A DNA stretch of 64,000 bases from assembly GCF_014206945.1 (NCBI RefSeq), contig NZ_JACHON010000001.1, positions 617,529 to 681,528 of the forward strand, given 5' to 3'. Made by a program: the position numbers and the translations under genes. This DNA is from Gracilibacillus halotolerans (lineage in GTDB: Bacteria; Bacillota; Bacilli; Bacillales; Amphibacillaceae). This document shows, one piece after another, positions 34,321-44,684 of this stretch (position 1 is its first letter; every line of letters begins with the position of its first letter). The notes under the pieces were generated by a model. It ran no database searches and was not told the DNA's origin. It saw only the letters and a program-made list of their open reading frames with translations.

Positions 34321-35008
34321 AAAGCTTTTTAATAACATCCATAATAAGTATAGAAGCATTTTCTGCTGCTTTTTTTAGAAACGCATCAAAGGATACGGAT
34401 GATTTTTTGCCAGCAATATCAGACAACGCACGAATTACTACGAAAGGTTTATTATATTGATAACAAACTTGAGCAATTGCAGCTGCCTCCATCTCTGCAG
34501 CAATTACATCTGGAAACGTTTCTCGAACAAATTGCACTCGCTCAGGATCCTCCATAAACGTATCACCAGTACTAATTAATCCTTTCATAACTTGTATACC
34601 CTCAACTTTGGCAGCTGCCTCCATTGTTCGTGTAATAAGTAATTCGTCGGCTTCAAACTTCGGAGGCATACCAGGTACTTGTCCATACTCATATTTAAAT
34701 GCAGTCACATCTACATCATGATGTACTACATAATCTGAAATAACAATATCACCTACTTCTAAATCTGAGTGGTATCCGCCTGATGATCCAGTATTAATAA
34801 CATAATCCGGTTGATATTTTTCAAACATAATCGTCGTTGACATAGCTGCATTTACTTTGCCAATACCGGACTGTAAAAGCACTACTTCTTTACCTTCCAA
34901 CGTACCAACATAAAAGTTACTGTTTGCTACTTTTTCTTCCTTTGAAATCGTCATTTTTGATTTTAGTAATTCTACCTCTTCGTCCATTGCTCCAATAATT
35001 GCGATCAT
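34319..35008 (-). CDS. mtnN: 5'-methylthioadenosine/S-adenosylhomocysteine nucleosidase
   Basis: A 229-residue nucleosidase with [23 protein letters not shown] (substrate Glu) and RALSDIAG (catalytic Asp). It cleaves MTA and SAH for sulfur and SAM recycling. It follows yrrS on the same strand. The ATG follows AGGGGGCAAAT. Confidence 0.96.
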   Translation of the reverse strand: MIAIIGAMDEEVELLKSKMTISKEEKVANSNFYVGTLEGKEVVLLQSGIGKVNAAMSTTIMFEKYQPDYVINTGSSGGYHSDLEVGDIVISDYVVHHDVDVTAFKYEYGQVPGMPPKFEADELLITRTMEAAAKVEGIQVMKGLISTGDTFMEDPERVQFVRETFPDVIAAEMEAAAIAQVCYQYNKPFVVIRALSDIAGKKSSVSFDAFLKKAAENASILIMDVIKKL

Positions 35009-35054
35009 AATTAGATTTGCCCCCTATGTTCTATCTTAACAATTTGAGTAATTT

Positions 35055-35762
35055 TTATCCTTCTATGTTCTCCGCTTCAGCGTTCTCATTTTCACGTTGT
35101 GCGGATGGTGTATCATTTTCAATTAACTCTTCGACTAATGTTGGCTGCCATCCTTCGTTATCAATCCACTGTAAATGAACTCGGTATAGCTCATCTTGAT
35201 TCGAATTAGGTGAGATAGTCATTTCTACTTGTGCATCACCAGCTCTACCTACCCACCAAGTAATTTGTTCTTCAACAGGTACTTGTGTTGCATACTCTGC
35301 AGCTAATGCCATCTCTTTCCTATCTATTGACCCATCATCGAATTGTATCGTATGTGGACCAGTTTGTTCTGTACCGACTGGTTGCCAATTACCTTCATAT
35401 GCTGATTTGACATTCGAGTCTCCGGTTTCTATATATGAGATGGCCTGTTCTGCATCTGAGGTATTTTCAGCTTCACCAGATTCGTCTTCCACTTCCTCAA
35501 TCACAATAGGAATGTCTAGATTTTCATTATTTTCTTCTCCTATTGTTTCTTCCTCTTCTAATTCATTTGGTGTTTCTGTTTCTTCTTTTTCGTTATCTAC
35601 TGCTGCTTTTTCAGAATCGTCATTCTGACCAAAAATAGAAAGAGATATTATCGATAAGAGTAATACTACTCCAACGACAGCAAGCCAGTTAATCATTTTG
35701 GTATTTACTCTACGTTTTTCATAGCGTCTTTTTCTTGAGCTATAACTATTATCCTCCTGCAC
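35055..35762 (-). CDS. yrrS: YrrS family membrane protein (DUF1510)
   Basis: The 235-residue protein has a basic cytoplasmic head (SRKRRYEKRRVNTKM), one membrane helix (about 23-42), an acidic Glu-rich spacer and a C-terminal DUF1510 domain (about 120-215, with YEGNWQPVGTEQTGPH). The GTG at 35762 follows GGAGGG; a longer in-frame ATG at 35840 has no such site. B. subtilis YrrS pairs with the penicillin-binding protein PbpI; that partner gene is absent here. Confidence 0.88.
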   Translation of the reverse strand: MQEDNSYSSRKRRYEKRRVNTKMINWLAVVGVVLLLSIISLSIFGQNDDSEKAAVDNEKEETETPNELEEEETIGEENNENLDIPIVIEEVEDESGEAENTSDAEQAISYIETGDSNVKSAYEGNWQPVGTEQTGPHTIQFDDGSIDRKEMALAAEYATQVPVEEQITWWVGRAGDAQVEMTISPNSNQDELYRVHLQWIDNEGWQPTLVEELIENDTPSAQRENENAEAENIEG

Positions 35763-36002
35763 GTTCTCTCCCTCCTCTGAATAATGGAAGCTTTTGTGAT
35801 TTATTATACTAGAAATTGGATTCTTACACCAATCAATCATATGTGATTTTCTCTTCTATTATGAAAAAATAATTTCTTAATGAGAAAAATAAGAATTAAT
35901 GACTAGTTTTGTCATATGAGAAGGAGATTCATCATATTTATCGAATAAGATAGTGAAACAGGGGGATTAATATCACTATTATTTTTTGTAAGGGGTGTCT
36001 AC

Positions 36003-36248
36003 ATGCTATTAACTACCACATTTAATCGGCAGTTATGGAAAATAGACTCCTTTGAAACAGTCAGCTATGATAAGGAGTCGAAGGATTTATTTATTCATTG
36101 TCTAGATCAAACAGTATTACAGTTTTACTCTGTTCCAGAGAATGTCTTATTCCAATTCATTATAGACACCGACAAAGAAAGCTTCATACAACAGATATTA
36201 ATACCTAATTACCTAATAGAAAGGAATGAAAAACTACGTACTAATTAA
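36003..36248 (+). CDS. Small KTSC-like protein
   Basis: An 81-residue protein. FETVSYDKESKDLFIHC followed by LQFYSVPENVLFQFI and LIPNYLI resembles the KTSC domain, a beta-sheet module also found at the C-terminus of some lysyl-tRNA synthetases. Isolated copies have no known function. AAGGGGTGTCTAC precedes the ATG. It is convergent with greA. Confidence 0.65.
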   Translation: MLLTTTFNRQLWKIDSFETVSYDKESKDLFIHCLDQTVLQFYSVPENVLFQFIIDTDKESFIQQILIPNYLIERNEKLRTN

Positions 36249-36369
36249 AATTTCTTGACCTTCATATGATTGGAACTCACATAGGCCTCAAACAGTCTGT
36301 GAAAACATGGCGAGTGCAGTTTCGATTGATACACAACATACATCAAATTATTTGCACAGCCTAATCCAA

Positions 36370-36422
36370 TTTCAAACTGAAAGAGAGGTGTTCTATTTTA
36401 CAAAACAGAACACCTCTCTCTT
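36370..36422 (-). terminator. Terminator of greA
   Basis: Two arms matching AGAGAGGTGTTCT and AGAACACCTCTCT, with a further AT-rich pairing, form a long stem (about 17 bp). A weak T-rich tail follows on the minus strand. It may also stop the opposite-strand KTSC-like gene. Confidence 0.8.
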
Positions 36423-36423
36423 C

Positions 36424-36900
36424 TTATTCAATGCCTACAATTTTTACGTTCATATCACCAGCAGGTGTGGAGACTGCAACCTCATCTCCGATACGGTTTC
36501 CTAACAAGCTCTTTGCGATAGGAGAATCATTTGAAATTTTCCCTTCAAATGGATCTGCTTCCGCGCTTCCAACGATGGTATAGCTTTCCTCTTCACCATC
36601 TGGTAGCTCAACAAATGTAACGGTCTTTCCTAAACTAACAATATCAGGATCAGAAGCATCATTTTCGATGATTACTGCATTACGTATCATGTTCTCGATT
36701 TGTGCTATTCTCGACTCCACAAATGCTTGCTCGTCTTTAGCAGCATCATACTCAGAGTTCTCAGATAAGTCTCCAAAACTTCTAGCTATTTTTATCCTTT
36801 CAACCACTTCTGGCCTTTTTTCAGTAATTAATGTATTTAATTCATTTTCAAGTTTCTGTTTACCTTCTTCTGTCATATAAAAACTTTTTTCCTCAGCCAT
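36424..36900 (-). CDS. greA: Transcription elongation factor GreA
   Basis: The 158-residue protein has an N-terminal coiled coil ([32 protein letters not shown] with the acidic tip) and a C-terminal FKBP-like domain ending [16 protein letters not shown]. It restarts stalled RNA polymerase. The ATG at 36900 has AAGGAG eight bases upstream; an in-frame start at 36921 would lie before that site. Confidence 0.96.
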   Translation of the reverse strand: MAEEKSFYMTEEGKQKLENELNTLITEKRPEVVERIKIARSFGDLSENSEYDAAKDEQAFVESRIAQIENMIRNAVIIENDASDPDIVSLGKTVTFVELPDGEEESYTIVGSAEADPFEGKISNDSPIAKSLLGNRIGDEVAVSTPAGDMNVKIVGIE

Positions 36901-37057
36901 GACTAACACTCCTTCTTCCAATCAACATTCTATTTTTAATGTTATTCATTTTATGAAAACGCATAACATAATATACTAACCATTACTATGGCAGATTTCT
37001 TCCTAATTTTCAATAGTATTTTTACAATCCCTTTACATTCCACACTTATTATTCGAC

Positions 37058-37702
37058 TTATTTCCTTATGCTGATAGCGACCCCATCACCTATTGGATAT
37101 ATGTGCGTATCAAAATCTTTCCGTTGGATTAACCATTCGTTATAATCGTTAATTTTTTCAACCATACTTCTTAATCTTTTTGGCGCCTCTTCAAGTTCTG
37201 ATACATATCCTTTAAATAAAACGTTATCGGTCACAATAACCCCATTCTTGGATAAAAGTCTTTCGTACAATTCAAAAAAACGTTTATATTGCCCCTTCGC
37301 AGCATCAATGAAAATAAGGTCATAAGGCGCAAAGTGCTCAGCTTCTTCCACTGACTCTAATGCATCCCCCTCTATTATCTTAATCGAATAACATTTCTGT
37401 CGATTACGTATATTTTGAGTTGCTTGGGTAACCATTTGGGGATTTCGTTCCAATGTTACAATGTGCGCGTCAGGAAATCCTTCTAACATTTGTAGAGCCG
37501 AATATCCGATAGCAGTACCAATCTCTAGTATATTCTTTGGTCTTCTTAACATGATTAACTGCTTTAAGAACGCAATTCCTAATGGCTCCATAATTGGTAT
37601 ACGATTCTCTTTCGCATACGTCTCCATATCAGTTATCCATTCGGGAACCTCTTGTTGATTTTCTAGCTCCTCTAAATACGCTTTAAGCTCTATGTCTATC
37701 AT
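37058..37702 (-). CDS. trmR: tRNA 5-hydroxyuridine methyltransferase TrmR (YrrM)
   Basis: A 214-residue class I O-methyltransferase of the metal-dependent type with LEIGTAIGYSALQML, IFIDAAKGQYKRF and VTDNVLFKGYV. The B. subtilis orthologue YrrM methylates 5-hydroxyuridine at tRNA position 34. The ATG at 37702 follows GAAAGGTG by six bases; a GTG at 37711 overlaps that site. It is downstream of mltG, as in B. subtilis. Confidence 0.9.
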   Translation of the reverse strand: MIDIELKAYLEELENQQEVPEWITDMETYAKENRIPIMEPLGIAFLKQLIMLRRPKNILEIGTAIGYSALQMLEGFPDAHIVTLERNPQMVTQATQNIRNRQKCYSIKIIEGDALESVEEAEHFAPYDLIFIDAAKGQYKRFFELYERLLSKNGVIVTDNVLFKGYVSELEEAPKRLRSMVEKINDYNEWLIQRKDFDTHIYPIGDGVAISIRK

Positions 37703-37778
37703 AGTCTTCACCTTTCATTATCGGTTGCCTAATACAAATGTTAACTATTTATCTGAACGTTATTTTAAAGTAATTAAT

Positions 37779-37810
37779 GAAGGAAATAAGCAGGGTGATA
37801 TAACCCTGCT
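37779..37810 (-). terminator. Terminator of mltG
   Basis: AGCAGGGT/ACCCTGCT (8 bp), then TATTTCCTT on the minus strand. Read-through to trmR is possible because the T-tail is weak. Confidence 0.65.
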
Positions 37811-37818
37811 ATAAATTC

Positions 37819-38973
37819 TTAATCTCGATTATGAATATATTGTTCTTCATACGCTTGATGTTCTTTTAATGTACGAGAGTAATAAACATTTCCTTCTGAA
37901 TCTGCTAAGAAGAACAAGTAATCTGTCTCTTCTGGCTCAAATACTGCTGTTAATGAACTTTCTCCGAAGTTTGATATAGGGCCTACGGGTAATCCATCTA
38001 CATGATACGTATTATAAGGTGATTCAATCTCATAGTGACTATAGGTTAATCTAGGTATGTGTTCCCCATATGCATAAATAACCGTAGGATCCGTTTGTAG
38101 TCTCATCCCAGTATCCATCCGATTATAGAAAACACTCGAAATCATTTTTCGATCCTCTGCAGATGATGCTTCTTCTTCAACTAACGAAGCAAACGTAATA
38201 ATTTCATGAAGTGAAAATTCTTCTTTGCCCTCAATATCGTCCGTATGAGCAGTAAGCACCGTGTGCGTTTTCTGTAGCATTTGATCAATCACTTCTTCAA
38301 TTGTAGGCTCGTCCGTGTAAAATTCATAAGTTGCTGCGAAGAGATAGCCCTCTAACGGATACCTAATGTCCTCATGTAAAATTTCCTCCGTCAGTAATGA
38401 AGGATATTTTTCCATCATCGTCTTGATAAATTCGTTATCTTGCATTTTTTCTAGAAACGCTTCTTTTTCAATCACATTATTTTCCGCATAAATACTCGCA
38501 ATCTCTTCAATATTTCTTCCTTCTGGTACCGTTACCCGGAACACTGGCTCTGCTCTAATTGAACCAGTTTCCAATTCATCTGTTATTTCAGCTAATGTCA
38601 TCGATGGTGATAACTCATAGTCTCCTGCTTGAAAATTAGAAGCATTGTTAAATTTGACATAAAACCGATAAAGCAAATCATTTGCAATTACGCCATTTTC
38701 TTCTAAAATTCTTGCTATGTCAGACGACGAGGAACCGAGTGGTATCGTTACTTGAATCGTCTCTTCATTATTTGGATCGACCGGTGATAAACCTTTACTT
38801 ATAAATTGATAAGCCGAGAAACCACCAACACCAATTACAACAAGTAGTACGATTACAACCAATGTGATAATCTTTCTAGCGATACTCATGTCTTTTCCAT
38901 AGCTTGTTGCATTTTCATTATATTTCTTTTTCCATTTTTCAAATTTAGATTGATTATTTTCGTTATCTGTCAC
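37819..38973 (-). CDS. mltG: Endolytic murein transglycosylase MltG
   Basis: The 384-residue protein has one N-terminal membrane helix (about 30-52), a LysM-like segment (VTIPLGSSSSDIARILEENG) and the YceG catalytic domain with FASLVEEEASSAEDR (catalytic Glu) and RLQTDPTVIYAYG. It cuts nascent peptidoglycan strands outside the membrane. The start is GTG. It corresponds to B. subtilis yrrL. Confidence 0.94.
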   Translation of the reverse strand: MTDNENNQSKFEKWKKKYNENATSYGKDMSIARKIITLVVIVLLVVIGVGGFSAYQFISKGLSPVDPNNEETIQVTIPLGSSSSDIARILEENGVIANDLLYRFYVKFNNASNFQAGDYELSPSMTLAEITDELETGSIRAEPVFRVTVPEGRNIEEIASIYAENNVIEKEAFLEKMQDNEFIKTMMEKYPSLLTEEILHEDIRYPLEGYLFAATYEFYTDEPTIEEVIDQMLQKTHTVLTAHTDDIEGKEEFSLHEIITFASLVEEEASSAEDRKMISSVFYNRMDTGMRLQTDPTVIYAYGEHIPRLTYSHYEIESPYNTYHVDGLPVGPISNFGESSLTAVFEPEETDYLFFLADSEGNVYYSRTLKEHQAYEEQYIHNRD

Positions 38974-39091
38974 GAGGCATTTCCCCCTCTCACCCGATTT
39001 ATTATACTATAAAAAAAATATTGTGCAAAGAGGGGGGAATTTGTCTACGATTATCTAATTTACTGTAAAAAACATACTAGCTTATATGAAG

Positions 39092-39119
39092 AAAAAACCG
39101 GCTTTACTTAAGCCAGTTT
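39092..39119 (-). terminator. Terminator of the alaS-yrzB operon
   Basis: On the minus strand AACTGGCTT pairs with AAGCCGGTT (one wobble), followed by TTTTTTC. It overlaps the yrzB stop. Confidence 0.85.
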
Positions 39120-39405
39120 AATCATTTAACTCTTCTTCATCTACAATCGTATTCAGTACTTCCTCAACCATATCCCATTCGTCATCTGATTCGATTTGGA
39201 ATAAAGTTAAATCATCTTCATTTTCTTTTTCTTCATAGCGGAAAGCAAATACTTCCACTTCTTCATCCTCTTGTGTTTCAGATGGTACGACTGCTACGTA
39301 CGAATGTCCTGTTGCATCAACATCAAATGTAAACAACACCTCAAATAAATGTTCTACTCCGTGCTCATCCGGGATAATAATTCGTTCTTTATCTTCTAAT
39401 GCCAT
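39118..39405 (-). CDS. yrzB: YrzB family protein (DUF1292)
   Basis: A 95-residue very acidic protein with IIPDEHGVEHLFEVLFTFD and a Glu/Asp-rich second half, typical of DUF1292. Function unknown. The ATG follows AGGAGG. It ends the alaS-yrzL-yrrK-yrzB cluster that is conserved across Bacillales. Confidence 0.92.
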   Translation of the reverse strand: MALEDKERIIIPDEHGVEHLFEVLFTFDVDATGHSYVAVVPSETQEDEEVEVFAFRYEEKENEDDLTLFQIESDDEWDMVEEVLNTIVDEEELND

Positions 39406-39415
39406 GATTAACCTC

Positions 39416-39835
39416 CTATGATTTGCTATCTAGATAACCTTGTAAGATCATTGCTGCTGCCATTTTATCGATTACCTTTTTTCTTTTTGCTCGACTAACA
39501 TCTGCTTCAAGAAGGACTTTTTCTGCCGCCATTGTAGTGAGACGTTCATCCCAAAGGATTGTCTCAACCTGTAGCTTATTTTCCAAGAAAGAGGCGAAAT
39601 CTTGTGACGCCTCTCCTCTTGGTCCAATTGTTCCATTCATGTTCTTCGGTAAGCCAACAACAACCTTCTCTATTTCATGTTCTTCTATAAGCTTTTTAAG
39701 TGCTGTTTCCACCAAATCATAATTAGGTTCTTCCCAATAGATTGTAGTCAAACCTTGTGCAGTCCAACCAAAAGAATCACTAATTGCTATGCCTATCGTT
39801 TTTGAACCGACATCTAAACCTAAAACTTTTCTCAT
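39416..39835 (-). CDS. ruvX: Holliday junction resolvase-like protein RuvX (YqgF/YrrK)
   Basis: A 139-residue RNase H-fold nuclease with [34 protein letters not shown] and the terminal Asp motif [14 protein letters not shown]. It is implicated in pre-16S rRNA processing and once proposed as a Holliday junction resolvase. It overlaps yrzL by four bases. Confidence 0.94.
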   Translation of the reverse strand: MRKVLGLDVGSKTIGIAISDSFGWTAQGLTTIYWEEPNYDLVETALKKLIEEHEIEKVVVGLPKNMNGTIGPRGEASQDFASFLENKLQVETILWDERLTTMAAEKVLLEADVSRAKRKKVIDKMAAAMILQGYLDSKS

Positions 39836-40098
39836 TTTTCTTTTTTTGCGCGAATATAGTGTTTCACTAACTCTTCAATTATTTCGTCGCGCTCAATTCT
39901 CCTTAACATATTTCGCGCATCTTGATGGCGAGGGATATATGCTGGGTCTCCAGATAATAAATAACCGACGATTTGATTAATCGGATGGTACCCTTTCTCT
40001 TCTAATGCATCATGAACTAGTAACAATACTTCTCCAATATCTTGTTGCATTGATTCTTCAGAAAAATTAAATTTCATTGTTTTATCCATACCGTCCAT
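39832..40098 (-). CDS. yrzL: IreB family regulatory phosphoprotein (YrzL)
   Basis: An 88-residue protein nearly matching B. subtilis Yrz[33 protein letters not shown]-like core and [12 protein letters not shown]. Relatives such as enterococcal IreB are phosphorylated by the PASTA kinase. It lies between alaS and ruvX, the conserved position. Confidence 0.94.
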   Translation of the reverse strand: MDGMDKTMKFNFSEESMQQDIGEVLLLVHDALEEKGYHPINQIVGYLLSGDPAYIPRHQDARNMLRRIERDEIIEELVKHYIRAKKEK

Positions 40099-40170
40099 GG
40101 GAGCACCCCCTTAACTAGCCTATTAAAAATATATATTTATTATATCGTCATTACACAAAAATCTCCAAGA

Positions 40171-42807
40171 TTAACGTACTTTTTTCACATATTCTTCTGC
40201 GAACGCTAATGCTTCTGGAAGTTTCGACGCGTCTTTACCGCCTGCTTGTGCCATATCTGGACGACCGCCACCGCCACCACCGCATATAGTTGCAGCTTGT
40301 TTAATTAGATTACCAGCATGATACCCCTGCTCCATTAAATCTTTCGTTACCCCAGCAGATAATTGTACTTTGTCATTATTTACACTTGCTAGCAAAATAA
40401 TACCTGATTTTAATTTTTGTTTCATATCATCTACCATTTGTCGAAGCTGATTCATATCCGAAACATCGACTTTTTTAGCTAATAATGACACACCATTAAC
40501 ATCTTGTACCTCTTCAAGAATGGATACCGACTCTAACTGTGCTAACTTACTACGAAGAGATTCGATTACCCTTTTTTCTTCTTTTATTTCTTTAAAAAGC
40601 TGATCTACTTTGTCAGGTACTTGTTCTTCTTTTGCTTTAAGTGCCTGTGCAGTTGTTTGAAGTATTTCTTCTTTGTTATTTATATATTGGTAGGCACCTT
40701 TAGAAGTAACGGCTTCTATCCTACGAGTACCCGCTCCAATTCCAGATTCAGACACAATCTTAAATAGACCAATCTCTGCACTATTTCGCACATGACAACC
40801 ACCACAAAGTTCTATACTATAGTCACCAATCTCTACTACTCTAACAACATCACCATATTTTTCACCAAATAGCGCCATTGCACCCATTTCTTTCGCTTCG
40901 TTAATCGGCTTATTACTAATATTTAGAGGAATCGATGCCCATATTTTTTCATTGACAATTCCCTCTATTCTCTTTAGCTCTTCCTCTGTAACAGCACCAA
41001 AGTGTGAAAAATCAAATCGTAAACGTTCACTTGCTACAAGCGATCCAGCTTGATTAACATGATCTCCTAACACATCTTTTAACGCCTGATGTAGTAAGTG
41101 AGTAGCTGTATGATTTTTTATAATAAATTGGCGAGAATTGCTATCTACCTCTGCACGGATTTCTTGACCTTTTGTTAACGTGCCTTCTTTCACATATATT
41201 CTTTGTAAATGTTGACCCTTTGGAGCTTTTTGTACATCAAGTACTTCCGCTTCTCCTCCATCAAATTTAATTGTACCTTTATCAGCAATTTGTCCACCTG
41301 ACTCCGCATAGAATGGTGTCGCTGCTAAAATTACTAATGCCTCATCACCTGCAGAAACTTGATCAACTTTTTGCTTATCAACAATGATTTCTTGTATAGT
41401 GGTAGTTGAAATCAACTCATCATAGCCGATAAATTCGCTTTTTATGTCTAAACTAGCAAACACTTCGTCTTGTATTTGCATAGAATCTGTCTTTTGACGA
41501 GCGTTACGAGCTCTTTCACGTTGCTTTTCCATTTCCTTTTCGAAACCAACTTCATCAATCGTAAATCCTTCTTCCGCAACATATTCTTCGGTAAGCTCTT
41601 TCGGAAATCCATACGTATCATATAAACGGAATACTTCTTCTCCTGGGAATATACTTCTACCTTCTGCTTTTTCTTTTTCCATAATCGATTGTAAAATATG
41701 GAGACCATCTTGTAATGTTTCATGGAATCGCTGTTCTTCCGTTTTTATCACATTTTGAATGTAATCTGTTTTACTTTTTACCTCAGGATAATAGGACTCC
41801 ATAATATCACCAACTGTTGGTACTAGCTGGTACATAAATGGTTTTTCAATGCCGATTTGTTTTGCATATCGAACGGCACGACGGAGTAATCGACGTAATA
41901 CGTAACCACGACCTTCATTCGACGGTAATGCACCATCACCTACTGCAAATGTTACAGTACGCACGTGGTCCGCGATTACCTTAAATGCTACGTCTGTCTC
42001 TTCATTTTTACCATATTCCGTATTTGCGAACTGTTCGGTATGTTTAATAATAGGCAAAAATAAATCTGTTTCAAAGTTCGTTTTCGTATTTTGAATCACG
42101 CTAACTAGTCGTTCTAATCCCATTCCGGTATCAATATTCTTTTTTGGTAATGGTGTATACGTATCATCTGGATTATGGTTAAATTGTGAAAATACAAGAT
42201 TCCAAATCTCTAAATAACGTTCATTTTCACCACCAGGGTATAGCTCTGGATCATTCGGATCACTTCCATATTCTTCTCCACGATCGTAAAAGATTTCTGT
42301 GTTTGGTCCACTTGGCCCGACGCCAATATCCCAAAAGTTCTCTTCTAATCGTATAATTCGTTCTTCCGGTAACCCAATTTTATCAACCCAATAGTTATAA
42401 GCTTCCTCATCTTCTGGGTGTACGGTAACAGAAAGTTTTTCCGGATCAAAGCTAAGCCACTTTTTACTTGTTAAAAACTCCCAAGCAAATTCTATCGCTT
42501 CCTCTTTAAAATAGTTACCTACAGAAAAGTTGCCTAGCATCTCAAAAAAAGTATGGTGTCTTGCTGTGTATCCTACGTTGGTAATATCATTCGTTCGAAT
42601 TGATTTCTGTGCATTTGTAATTCGTGGATTTTCAGGCTCTACCCTACCATCAAAGTATTTTTTTAAAGTTGCAACTCCACTATTTATCCACAATAAGGTT
42701 GGATCATCTTTTGGTACAAGGGAAACACTCGGCTCTACCTTATGTCCTTTTTCTTCGAAGAAATCTAAAAACATTTGTCTTATTTGTCCAGATGTTAACT
42801 TTTTCAT
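40171..42807 (-). CDS. alaS: Alanyl-tRNA synthetase
   Basis: The 878-residue enzyme has a class II catalytic core ([28 protein letters not shown]), the editing domain with HTATHLLH (about 566) and CGGCH (about 668), and the C-terminal DHHA1 part ([16 protein letters not shown]). The ATG at 42807 follows GGAGGTC by six bases; an in-frame TTG at 42822 lies before it. Controlled by the T-box upstream. Confidence 0.98.
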   Translation of the reverse strand: MKKLTSGQIRQMFLDFFEEKGHKVEPSVSLVPKDDPTLLWINSGVATLKKYFDGRVEPENPRITNAQKSIRTNDITNVGYTARHHTFFEMLGNFSVGNYFKEEAIEFAWEFLTSKKWLSFDPEKLSVTVHPEDEEAYNYWVDKIGLPEERIIRLEENFWDIGVGPSGPNTEIFYDRGEEYGSDPNDPELYPGGENERYLEIWNLVFSQFNHNPDDTYTPLPKKNIDTGMGLERLVSVIQNTKTNFETDLFLPIIKHTEQFANTEYGKNEETDVAFKVIADHVRTVTFAVGDGALPSNEGRGYVLRRLLRRAVRYAKQIGIEKPFMYQLVPTVGDIMESYYPEVKSKTDYIQNVIKTEEQRFHETLQDGLHILQSIMEKEKAEGRSIFPGEEVFRLYDTYGFPKELTEEYVAEEGFTIDEVGFEKEMEKQRERARNARQKTDSMQIQDEVFASLDIKSEFIGYDELISTTTIQEIIVDKQKVDQVSAGDEALVILAATPFYAESGGQIADKGTIKFDGGEAEVLDVQKAPKGQHLQRIYVKEGTLTKGQEIRAEVDSNSRQFIIKNHTATHLLHQALKDVLGDHVNQAGSLVASERLRFDFSHFGAVTEEELKRIEGIVNEKIWASIPLNISNKPINEAKEMGAMALFGEKYGDVVRVVEIGDYSIELCGGCHVRNSAEIGLFKIVSESGIGAGTRRIEAVTSKGAYQYINNKEEILQTTAQALKAKEEQVPDKVDQLFKEIKEEKRVIESLRSKLAQLESVSILEEVQDVNGVSLLAKKVDVSDMNQLRQMVDDMKQKLKSGIILLASVNNDKVQLSAGVTKDLMEQGYHAGNLIKQAATICGGGGGGRPDMAQAGGKDASKLPEALAFAEEYVKKVR

Positions 42808-42887
42808 CTCTTTGACCTCCAATGTATATTTATATCAAGTCGTCCAATAGGATAAATACCATACGGCTACTAATTTTCGTTCAACAC

Positions 42888-43136
42888 AAAAAACTCCCAT
42901 CTCCTGCATCAATGCAAGGGACGAGAGTCTGACTCCGCGGTACCACCCTAATTACAGCTCTATTTATAAATCCAAGCTGTCACCTTTCAATCCGTAACGT
43001 GGATAAGACGGCAGGGTTTTCTGCACTCTGAACTAGCTTCCATAAAAAGAGCATTTAGAATTTCTTTCAGCCTAAGGAAACTCTTCTCTAAAAAATGATT
43101 TTTATGTACTCGGGTTCTTCTACGTTTTTAATATAT
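42888..43136 (-). promoter_or_regulatory. T-box leader of alaS
   Basis: The leader has the T-box sequence AGGGTGGTACCGCGG (42949-42935) and a terminator stem followed by T6 (42888-42928). Its Stem I has AGTA and GGAA loop-E elements. GCT directly after GGAA (43037-43035) is a purine-followed alanine codon and the probable specifier. Uncharged tRNA-Ala should stabilise the antiterminator and switch alaS on. Confidence 0.95.
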
Positions 43137-43142
43137 GCTCAT

Positions 43143-43171
43143 ATTGTAGTGAACATTATTCATTCTGTCAA
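43143..43171 (-). promoter_or_regulatory. Sigma-A promoter of alaS
   Basis: TTGACA (43171-43166), 17-base spacer, TACAAT (43148-43143). It predicts an RNA start near 43136, just before the T-box Stem I. Confidence 0.85.
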
Positions 43172-43200
43172 TAAACACCTCTCCATATTCATCCGAGAAC

Positions 43201-44277
43201 TTACTCTTCTTGTTTACGCAGTTTCATTTGACTTCTAAGGAGAGGGATGGCCACTCTACCAATTACTAATATCGGAATGGCAAATATCATCGCAATAATC
43301 CCTCCTATTTCAGCTGCAAGAAATAACGTAAATATAATATAGACTGGATGAATGCGTACACTATTACCAACAATAAAGGGAGACAAAAGATTCCCCTCTA
43401 TTATTTGCACGATAAAAACAGATAATATGACAAAGAATACCATCTTTGTAGATATCGTAAAAGCAATTAACACAGCGGGAATTGCGCCTATAATCGGACC
43501 AAAATAAGGTATAAAATTCGTAAAACCCATAATCGAAGCAAGAACTAGTGGATAACTTATACCAATCCATTTTAAAAGTAAGTAGCTGATAACACCGACA
43601 AGAAAACAGACTAAAATCTGTCCTCGGATATATCTACCTAATTTGTCTTCGAGCCCTCTACCTATTTGTCTAGTAACTGTTTGAAATTTAGTTGGGATTA
43701 TAGCAATGATACTTTTTTGCAAGGTCTTATAATCTTTCAAAAAGTAAAAGGCGAGAATCGGGATTACAGCGATCATTACAGCGACATTCACAAGAACAGA
43801 GACTCGCCGTAACATATTCGAAAAGAGATTGCTAATCGCTCCCTCTATTTCATTAAACATTACATCTAATTGATTATGAAACCCCTCAGGTAAAAACGAA
43901 GTGCTCTCATATAAATCATACACTAAGAGTCGATACGACCGAATAAAATCGGGAAAATTACTTTGTAATTCTTTTAATTGAGAAACGAGTTTTGGAAATG
44001 AATAATAAATGGCCAACCCAATGGCCGAGAAAAAAATTAGATAGATTATAAGAATCGAAAAAGTCCTTGGAATATTTCTTTTTGATATTTCTTCAACCAA
44101 TGGGTGTAACAAATAAGCAATCAGCCCAGCTATAATAAATGGCGCACTAATCTGAACGAGTACTATAATGATATTTTTATAAAACGGATAGAGAATATAT
44201 ATTAAATAAATAACTAACACCGATAAACAAACAAGAAGCAAACGAAGTAGCCAACGGATAACTCGATTATTAGACAT
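43201..44277 (-). CDS. yrrI: AI-2E family permease-like membrane protein (YrrI)
   Basis: The 358-residue protein has about eight membrane helices with the family pattern: paired N-terminal helices, an amphipathic middle region, then YLLLKWIGISYPLVLASIMG and NFIPYFGPIIGAIPAV. Members include Na+(Li+)/H+ antiporters and exporters of small molecules; the substrate is unclear. It follows the zinc-ribbon gene by three bases and precedes the alaS promoter. Confidence 0.88.
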   Translation of the reverse strand: MSNNRVIRWLLRLLLVCLSVLVIYLIYILYPFYKNIIIVLVQISAPFIIAGLIAYLLHPLVEEISKRNIPRTFSILIIYLIFFSAIGLAIYYSFPKLVSQLKELQSNFPDFIRSYRLLVYDLYESTSFLPEGFHNQLDVMFNEIEGAISNLFSNMLRRVSVLVNVAVMIAVIPILAFYFLKDYKTLQKSIIAIIPTKFQTVTRQIGRGLEDKLGRYIRGQILVCFLVGVISYLLLKWIGISYPLVLASIMGFTNFIPYFGPIIGAIPAVLIAFTISTKMVFFVILSVFIVQIIEGNLLSPFIVGNSVRIHPVYIIFTLFLAAEIGGIIAMIFAIPILVIGRVAIPLLRSQMKLRKQEE

Positions 44278-44280
44278 CCA

Positions 44281-44469
44281 TTATCCTTCCATTCTTCGTT
44301 CCTCTTCCGAAAATAAATCATTGAGTGAACTTAATGACCCATCGGAAGAGACTTCATGTAGGTGAATCATATTATTCTGGATGGACATCTCAATAAAACA
44401 GTTCCAACAATAATACTGATTTGGCCCTATGATACCTATATCCTTTCCTCTACAATTTGGACAAATCAC
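44281..44469 (-). CDS. Small zinc-ribbon protein
   Basis: A 62-residue protein with CPNCRGKDIG and YYCWNCFIE, two CxxC pairs that form a zinc ribbon, then an acidic tail. The start is GTG after GAGGGAGATAGA. Probably co-transcribed and possibly translationally coupled with the AI-2E-type gene. Function unknown. Confidence 0.78.
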   Translation of the reverse strand: MICPNCRGKDIGIIGPNQYYCWNCFIEMSIQNNMIHLHEVSSDGSLSSLNDLFSEEERRMEG

Positions 44470-44625
44470 TCTATCTCCCTCGCTTTGTAAGTTTTTTTAA
44501 TTTGGTTTTAATCATCCTAACCAATTTCCGTGCATTTTATTCATAATTTTTGTAGGTTAACTAGTATCTAGAGTAATAGTAAGGTAGAGGTAGTGTATTG
44601 TTGAATGAACCTGATTTTTTCAATA

Positions 44626-44669
44626 TAAAAAAACCTAGTAAAGGATGTACCATTCCTTTAACTAGGTTT
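44626..44669 (-). terminator. Terminator of recD2
   Basis: AAACCTAGT/ACTAGGTTT with an inner AAAGGA/TCCTTT pairing, then seven T on the minus strand. Confidence 0.88.
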
Positions 44670-44684
44670 ACTTTTACGTATCGT

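Noticed and set aside
36307-36504. A 65-codon plus-strand frame
   Set aside because: It runs through the greA terminator and the end of greA on the other strand and has no ribosome-binding site.
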